Shown here in pieces: positions 6,517-11,205 of a stretch of 11,205 nucleotides of DNA (position 1 is the first letter of the stretch; each line of letters opens with the position of its first letter). Source of the stretch: Nitrosomonas sp. (GTDB taxonomy: Bacteria; Pseudomonadota; Gammaproteobacteria; Burkholderiales; Nitrosomonadaceae); contig JAOULU010000026.1 in the NCBI GenBank assembly GCA_029881855.1, forward strand, positions 1 to 11,205, in the 5' to 3' direction. The notes below the pieces were generated by a model. The model was not told the origin of the DNA and did no database searches. It was given only the letters and a program-made list of their open reading frames with translations. The position numbers and the translations under genes were made by a program.

Positions 6517-7773
6517 ATGCGCACACTTTCACTATTAATAACAAGTTTATTACTTGCGATACCATGCGCACTGGCAGTTCTTCTATTTATGATTATTGAA
6601 GTAGAGCCACTTGTTGTACGCCCAATAACCCTAGCACCTGAGCATATTGAGCGGGCAAAGAAGATTCTTGACACACATCGAAACCAAACAAACACGCGCT
6701 TGCTATCCCGAATCGATGTGCTATCCGAAGATTTAGATATTGCCGCCAATTATTTGGCAAGACATTTTGGCAAAGGAAGTGCACAAGTTAATTTTTCTAA
6801 TCAACAAGCTAGAATCCATTTAAGTTTTCCTTTGCCAACCGACCTGATAAACGGTCATATAAATTTTTTGGCTACCGTAGTACAAGCTGACAATCTACCG
6901 CAAATTCATTCCGTTCAAATTGGAAATCTGTCTCTACCAAATTTTATTACCAACACACTGGTTTCCCAAGGTATTCAACAGTTACAAAACAACCCCGAAT
7001 ACCGAGAAGGCCTTAATTCCATTAAGTATATTATCATTTCTAAGCATGAAGTCAGTGTGTTATACCGCTGGGAAGGCGACCCTCCACAAGTTGCGATGGG
7101 AATTTCAATGTTAAACGAGCAGGAACAAGCACGATTATTTCGATACCAAACATTACTGACTCAAAAAACCCAGCTCAATAATATCAAAACCACTTCACTG
7201 GCAACATTACTACCGCCCATAATGCAATTAGCCGCAGAACAGTCCATTAATGGCAATGCACAAGCAGAAAATCAGGCAGCCATTCTGGTAGTAACATTGC
7301 ATGTATTGGGCGTACCCATGAAATCATTAGTGCCAGAAGCTGCCGAGTGGCCTCATCCGATTAGTCAGGTGGTAACCATCGACAAACGACCTGATTTTGC
7401 AAAACATTTTATGGTATCAGCGGCTATTACTGCCTATGCAGACACTGCTTTATCTGACGCTATTGGCTTATATAAGGAAACTGAAGACTCCCGCTCTGGT
7501 ACTGGCTTCTCATTTAATGACATAGCTGCTGACCGTGCAGGCACAAGATTTGGCAAGCGCGCTGTGATGAATCAGACCTCAGCACGTCAATTACAAGAAT
7601 TGGTTGCCGCAGGATTGAGTGATGCAGACTTAATGCCTCCTTGGTTGGATCTACCAGAATCGATGCCAGAGGCTGAATTTAAGCAGCGTTTTGGCAACAT
7701 AGATGCACCCGCTTATCAACAAATGATGGAAGAAATAGAGAGTCGAGTCTCGGCTTTGTCTGTATTGAATTAA
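6517..7773 (+). CDS. Membrane-anchored protein with YfiM/DUF2279-like C-terminal part, function unknown
   Basis: I do not recognise a named gene. The 418-residue protein begins with one hydrophobic helix (about 4-27, after MRT), most likely an uncleaved inner-membrane anchor with the rest in the periplasm. Residues about 40-190 form an alpha/beta region (PEHIERAKKIL, then alternating strands such as ARIHLSFPLP, HINFLATVV, IHSVQIGNLSLP and EVSVLYRW). Residues about 285-350 read DFAKHFMVSAAI, then AIGLYKETEDS and GTGFSFNDIAADRAGTRFG. This order (D-x-x-x-H-F, K-E-x-x-D, G-F-S-F-x-D-x-x-x-D-x-x-G) strongly recalls E. coli YfiM and DUF2279 proteins, also uncharacterised. A Pro-rich acidic tail follows. 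It is transcribed away from minC and converges on the TPR gene, with stop codons overlapping. The ATG has no clear ribosome binding site. Function is unknown; an envelope role is inferred from topology and neighbours. Confidence 0.85.
   Translation: MRTLSLLITSLLLAIPCALAVLLFMIIEVEPLVVRPITLAPEHIERAKKILDTHRNQTNTRLLSRIDVLSEDLDIAANYLARHFGKGSAQVNFSNQQARIHLSFPLPTDLINGHINFLATVVQADNLPQIHSVQIGNLSLPNFITNTLVSQGIQQLQNNPEYREGLNSIKYIIISKHEVSVLYRWEGDPPQVAMGISMLNEQEQARLFRYQTLLTQKTQLNNIKTTSLATLLPPIMQLAAEQSINGNAQAENQAAILVVTLHVLGVPMKSLVPEAAEWPHPISQVVTIDKRPDFAKHFMVSAAITAYADTALSDAIGLYKETEDSRSGTGFSFNDIAADRAGTRFGKRAVMNQTSARQLQELVAAGLSDADLMPPWLDLPESMPEAEFKQRFGNIDAPAYQQMMEEIESRVSALSVLN
7770..7773. other. TTAA providing both convergent stop codons
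   Basis: The unknown gene ends in TAA at 7771-7773 and the TPR gene, read leftward, ends in TAA at 7772-7770. The palindromic TTAA therefore supplies both stops, so there is no non-coding space and no room for a terminator. Each transcript must run into the other gene. Confidence 0.95.
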
Positions 7774-9482
7774 GGCATAAAACGCTTAATGGTATCCAGC
7801 AGAACCTCGTTATCAGGATTTTCTTTGAGTGCAGACTGCCATATATTTTTAGCATCTTGTTTAGCGCCTTGCACCCAAAGCACCTCTCCTAAATGGGCTG
7901 CAATTTCCGGATCAGGCTTAGCCGCAAATGCAAGATTTAAGTAATTCAAGCCACTCATTAAATTACCCATACGGTAATACACCCAACCCAGGCTATCCAT
8001 AATATAAGGGTCATCCGGTGAAAGCTCTACAGCACGCCGAATCAATTTTAAAGCTTCCGGTAACTTAACACCGCGTTCTGCCAAGCTATAGCCCAGCGCA
8101 TTATACGCATGCGCATTATCCGGCCTAATTTCTATTAATTTACGTAAATCTTGCTCAACAATCTCATACTTGCCAAGCTTATCCGCCGCCAACGCGCGAT
8201 CATAAAGCAACTCGGGATAATCGGGTATTTTACTCAAACCATTATCAAGAATATCAAATACTTCCTGATGCACACCTGTTCGCCGCACAATTTGCGCTTC
8301 CGCCAAAATTAAATGCGCAGCTTGTTGATCATTTGCCGCTGGTAAATGGTTTAGATGCTGGCGTGCCTCGCCTAAATAACCCTCTAATGCTAACAAATCA
8401 GCATATCGAATTTGCGCAGGCAAATGACGCCCTCCACTTGTAACTAAACGATAGGTCGCCATCGCTTTATCGGTTTGTTTTGTTTCTTCATAAACCTGTG
8501 CCAGTTGGAAACGCACTGCATTAGGGTCTTTATAATCCAGTTCTAGCGCTCTTTTGAAACTTGCCTCTGTCACATCAAAATCACGTAATTCTGTAGACAA
8601 GATACCAACTGCCAACATAATTTCAGCATTATCTGGGTTTTTTTCTAATAAAAACTGCAATTCTTTACGTGCGGCATCAGCATGTCCTTGTGCAATTAAC
8701 ACCCTAGCATATGCAGTACGCACTTCATTTGCCGCTGAGTATTTCTTCAAATACTGTTTGTAAAACTCAGCCGCTTCTTGGTTTGAGTCCCGCTGTAATA
8801 TGCGTCCCTTTTGTACTGCCGCCATCTCCCATTTAGGGCGTAGAGAAAGCGCTTTGTGCATTTCTTCAAACGCCAGGGAATAATCAGTTGCAAACCATGC
8901 CGCCTGAGAAATTGCAAAATGTGCCTCAGGTAAATTCTGATAGGGTTGTGATAGATGTTGTATTAACTGCAATATCTCCACTTTGTCTGGATGCCGTGAC
9001 AGTAATTGATTCAATTGCAAAAAAGCCTGACCCGTTGTGTCTTTTTCTGCTGCCAGCAATGTTTCCAGATGAGGGCGTGCTGCACTCAACTTACCGAGAT
9101 TAACTAACAATGCAGCGAGCGTTTGATGCGCATCGCTTGAATCGGGATCAAGCTCTACCCACATCTTTGCCGCACGTTCTGCTGCAAAAGGATGACGTGC
9201 ATGTAAAGCAATTTCACTCGCCCGCCTAGCGATACGAGGATCACGAGTATCCTTTGTCAATTTCAGGTAACGACCCACAGCAATATCCATATTACCGCGC
9301 TGTAACGCCGTCTCACCCAATAAAAAATCGAATAAGATCGGCGCAGTCAATTCCTGTTTTGGCAAATTTGCCTGGCTTGCCTCAATTTGTTCGGTTGATT
9401 TTTCCGCCCCTTGTTTAGTAGGAATCTGCGCACAAGCAACAAGTCCAAGCGATAACAACAAGCCAAGAATTTTAAAGTTCAT
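7770..9482 (-). CDS. Large tetratricopeptide-repeat lipoprotein
   Basis: A secreted, lipid-anchored scaffold of TPR helices, likely on the periplasmic face of the outer membrane; the partner is unknown. I start it at the ATG at 9482 (570 residues). The frame extends seven codons upstream to a TTG, but from 9482 the protein begins MNFKILGLLLSLGLVAC, a compact lipoprotein signal with lipobox LVAC (Cys17). The rest is almost wholly alpha-helical, with TPR-like units spread along it. The clearest (numbering from the upstream TTG, add 7) are 294-321 (AEIMLAVGI... ASFKRALELD), 465-497 (AYNALGYSLAERG... AVELSPDD) and 499-532 (PYIMDSLGWVYYRMG... LAFAAKP). Members of this family commonly sit directly upstream of lolB in betaproteobacteria; here the min operon and the unknown gene separate them. 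A TATAAT lies about 125 bases upstream. Confidence 0.92.
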   Translation of the reverse strand: MNFKILGLLLSLGLVACAQIPTKQGAEKSTEQIEASQANLPKQELTAPILFDFLLGETALQRGNMDIAVGRYLKLTKDTRDPRIARRASEIALHARHPFAAERAAKMWVELDPDSSDAHQTLAALLVNLGKLSAARPHLETLLAAEKDTTGQAFLQLNQLLSRHPDKVEILQLIQHLSQPYQNLPEAHFAISQAAWFATDYSLAFEEMHKALSLRPKWEMAAVQKGRILQRDSNQEAAEFYKQYLKKYSAANEVRTAYARVLIAQGHADAARKELQFLLEKNPDNAEIMLAVGILSTELRDFDVTEASFKRALELDYKDPNAVRFQLAQVYEETKQTDKAMATYRLVTSGGRHLPAQIRYADLLALEGYLGEARQHLNHLPAANDQQAAHLILAEAQIVRRTGVHQEVFDILDNGLSKIPDYPELLYDRALAADKLGKYEIVEQDLRKLIEIRPDNAHAYNALGYSLAERGVKLPEALKLIRRAVELSPDDPYIMDSLGWVYYRMGNLMSGLNYLNLAFAAKPDPEIAAHLGEVLWVQGAKQDAKNIWQSALKENPDNEVLLDTIKRFMP

Positions 9483-9606
9483 GAAAAATCCAATTGGTAT
9501 CAAATATAAGATAAATAAAAGAAAAACAGTAGTAACTTCCCTTCATTAACAAACACATTTTACTTTTTTACTGATGGTTAAGTGAACAATTTATCGAAAA
9601 ATTAAA

Positions 9607-9612
9607 ATTATA
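9607..9612 (-). promoter_or_regulatory. Putative -10 element of the TPR lipoprotein gene
   Basis: The minus strand reads TTTTGCGTATAATTTT, containing an exact TATAAT about 125 bases upstream of the chosen ATG. No recognisable -35 hexamer stands 16-18 bases further upstream, so this would be a weak or activator-dependent promoter. A start near 9600 would leave a leader of about 118 bases. Confidence 0.4.
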
Positions 9613-9647
9613 CGCAAAAGAAACACAATGATTTTAGACAAGTAAAC

Positions 9648-9674
9648 CATGAAAACGTCATTTTTTCATGAAAA
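9648..9674. repeat. Paired CATGAAAA repeats with a 12-bp palindrome, possible operator
   Basis: CATGAAAA occurs at 9648-9655 and again at 9667-9674, 19 bases apart, close to two helical turns. The second copy is part of TTTTCATGAAAA (9663-9674), a perfect 12-bp palindrome. The block lies about 50-75 bases upstream of the transcript start inferred from the TATAAT at 9607-9612, a typical place for an activator site. The binding protein is unknown; AT-richness makes chance occurrence possible. Confidence 0.35.
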
Positions 9675-10359
9675 TTCACATAATTTATCTTATGAAACCA
9701 ATACCGCATCAAGCAAGAGAAACAAAACAAACGCTACATAACTGTAACTTGAAGCAAAATATTCAGTATACAAATTAATGCCCATCTTTATCTTGCTTGT
9801 TAGCGCTAATTACTTGAATATCTGACAAGTTCCCTGTCACATCTAAATAGTTTTCACTGCGTTTAAGGGCTCTGATAACAGCGACTTGCCAAAGTTGAAT
9901 TTGTTCTCAGTAGCGCTGTTAATAAATGACTATTAGTATAAACAATAACCTGCCCCATATCTCAAAACCTGTGAAGCTTTGCGTATAAAAAGAGTTTAAT
10001 TTGTAATCGTAACTGCGTTTAAGGCACATTCAGACAACAAGTACAACAAAACATTAATTTGTGTGGATCATAGAAATAAATTGTCGCTTCTATTATTCCG
10101 CTTGTCTTTTTAGCAAAAATCTGTCGACAATAGCCATACTGGGCTCTGGTATTGATTCCTGGGTTCCGATTATGAATTGATTTTTCTGTCATTTAAAATG
10201 GTTTCACGACTTAATCTCCTGCAATGCGGGTAGCAATGTCTACCAGCTTATTATCCTGATTATGTAATAATAGTTTTTATCCTCAAACTTTGATTCATAA
10301 CCTAATCACTTTATTACGCGGTAATATACCCAGCAACAAACAAACCAATAATCATTCGT

Positions 10360-11205
10360 TTGAAAAATTTCACCACAAAATTATTTATTGCATTCTTACT
10401 AGGTACAACTACGGTGCTTGGTTTTGCACCTTTTCATCTGTTTTTTTTACCTGTGATGACGTTAGCATTGTTGTTTCGGTTTTGGTATCAAAGTACTACG
10501 GCTAAACAAACTGCGTTACTAGGGTTTTCATTCGGCATGGGGTTATTTCTCGCCGGTATATCTTGGGTTTATGTCAGCATGCATGAATTTGGCAACCTGC
10601 CGATGCCGCTCGCAGCAACTGCCGTGGTTTTGTTATGTGCCTATTTGGCGGTATATCCGGCGATAAATGGTTGGGTGATTGGCAAATTACACCAATCTCA
10701 CATCGGCTCACCTTTTACCTGGATGATGACGGCTACTGCGTTGTGGGTTTTGTTTGAATGGCTACGCGGCAGTCTGATCACTGGGTTTCCCTGGCTGGTG
10801 ATGGGTTACACCCAAGTGCCGACCAGCCCACTGGTTGGATTTGCGCCGGTAATGGGTGTTTATGGCGTATCATTGCTGGTGGTGCTCAGTGCGGCCTTGT
10901 TATTTTTGTGTTTTGAGAACGGCATCAAACGTTGGCGCTACGGATTAGTACTCAGTATGATTTGGTTGAGCGGTTTTGGTTTACAACAAATCAATTGGAT
11001 CAAGCCTATTGGTGAGCCGATAAGTGTTAGCTTGTTGCAAGGTAATATTTCACAAGATTTAAAATGGCGCGAAGATTACGCTGTTAAAACCATGCAGACT
11101 TATGCCGATCTTGTGTTGGAAAGCAAGGCACGCTTGGTTGTCACACCTGAAATTTCTCTACCGCTTTTTAGTCATTTCGTCCCAAGAGATTACCTCGATC
11201 ATCTT
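10360..11205 (+). CDS. lnt: Apolipoprotein N-acyltransferase, 5' part, cut by the window edge
   Basis: Inner-membrane enzyme that adds the third acyl chain to the N-terminal cysteine of lipoproteins, the last step of their maturation before Lol export. The frame is open for 282 codons to the window end. The N-terminal multi-helix membrane part has the family marks: VLGFAPFHLFFLP (residues 20-32), GISWVYVSMHEFGN, the WVLFEWLRG and GFPWLVMGYTQ stretch, and PVMGVYGVSLLV. The nitrilase-like domain then begins (ISVSLLQGNI, LKWRE) and reaches VVTPEISLP, whose Glu264 corresponds to the catalytic glutamate (E267 in E. coli). The catalytic Lys and Cys lie beyond the window. No ATG fits: the frame opens after a stop at about 10301, and the only sensible start is TTG at 10360 (MKNFTTKLFIAFLLG). 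There is no clear ribosome binding site. From about 10500 the gene looks more GC-rich than its neighbours. Confidence 0.95.
   Translation, partial: MKNFTTKLFIAFLLGTTTVLGFAPFHLFFLPVMTLALLFRFWYQSTTAKQTALLGFSFGMGLFLAGISWVYVSMHEFGNLPMPLAATAVVLLCAYLAVYPAINGWVIGKLHQSHIGSPFTWMMTATALWVLFEWLRGSLITGFPWLVMGYTQVPTSPLVGFAPVMGVYGVSLLVVLSAALLFLCFENGIKRWRYGLVLSMIWLSGFGLQQINWIKPIGEPISVSLLQGNISQDLKWREDYAVKTMQTYADLVLESKARLVVTPEISLPLFSHFVPRDYLDHL

Larger units (their letters stand above)
9483..10359. other. Long divergent intergenic region between the TPR lipoprotein gene and lnt
   Basis: About 880 AT-rich bases carry no convincing gene. What can be seen: a possible TPR-gene promoter and paired CATGAAAA sites (listed separately); TTAGCGCTAA, a 10-bp palindrome, at 9800-9809; and a 13-base direct repeat, ACTGCGTTTAAGG, at 9856-9868 and 10012-10024. 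On the minus strand three short open stretches have protein-like composition. One is a stop-to-stop stretch of 43 codons at 9906-9775 (contains LWQVAVIRALKRSENYL). Another is an ATG-started 57-codon frame at 10192-10019 (starts MTEKSIHNRNPG, Cys-rich end). The third is a short tail ending NKLVDIATRIAGD at 10211. None is longer than chance would allow in such DNA and none has a good ribosome binding site. A decayed gene is possible but unproven. Confidence 0.6.

Noticed and set aside
6393..6784. Minus-strand open frames over the start of the unknown gene
   Set aside because: They are antisense to a coding sequence with a clear membrane anchor and conserved C-terminal motifs; their translations are Ser/Arg-rich or low-information.
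10231..10246. GGTAG-CAATGT-CTACC hairpin upstream of lnt
   Set aside because: A 5-bp stem with no T tract on either strand is too weak to call a terminator or riboswitch.
9483..10359. A mobile element in the long gap
   Set aside because: I found no terminal inverted repeats, target duplication or transposase motifs; the short direct repeat alone does not support an insertion sequence.
10290..10505. Plus-strand ATG-started frame of 71 codons at the lnt 5' end
   Set aside because: It overlaps lnt in another frame; the lnt frame shows unmistakable family motifs from about 10420 onwards.

Overview
This window looks like a chromosomal housekeeping region of a betaproteobacterium. The Prs, IspE, RplY and Min proteins resemble those of Nitrosomonas and its relatives (Nitrosomonadaceae). 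That placement rests on protein recognition and gene order, not on a search. The DNA is AT-rich for a betaproteobacterium (around 40% G+C by eye, not counted). I see no insertion sequence, CRISPR array, phage gene or defence system, and no clear sign of an undescribed system.

Layout, left to right. Minus strand 5-3450: pth (peptidyl-tRNA hydrolase), rplY (bL25/CTC), prs (PRPP synthase), tRNA-Gln(UUG) and ispE, transcribed right to left in the order ispE, tRNA, prs, rplY, pth, with lolB just upstream of ispE. A strong intrinsic-terminator-like hairpin lies between rplY and pth. Minus strand 4265-6160: a complete minC-minD-minE operon. Plus strand 6517-7773: a membrane-anchored protein of unknown function whose C-terminal part resembles YfiM/DUF2279-type proteins. 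Minus strand 7770-9482: a large TPR lipoprotein. From 9483 to 10359 there are about 880 bases with no convincing gene. From 10360 to the right edge is the 5' part of lnt (apolipoprotein N-acyltransferase) on the plus strand.

How the genes relate. In many betaproteobacteria a TPR lipoprotein gene, lolB, ispE, tRNA-Gln, prs, rplY and pth form one block. Here the min operon and the unknown gene sit between the TPR gene and lolB, splitting that block. The window has an envelope theme: LolB inserts lipoproteins in the outer membrane, Lnt completes lipoprotein acylation, and the TPR protein is itself a lipoprotein. MinCDE places the division septum. IspE feeds isoprenoid synthesis, Prs feeds nucleotide, histidine and tryptophan synthesis, and tRNA-Gln, bL25 and Pth serve translation.

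Several starts are corrected or unusual: prs (2374), lolB (probably 4117) and the TPR protein (9482) start inside longer open frames, and minD and lnt appear to use TTG.
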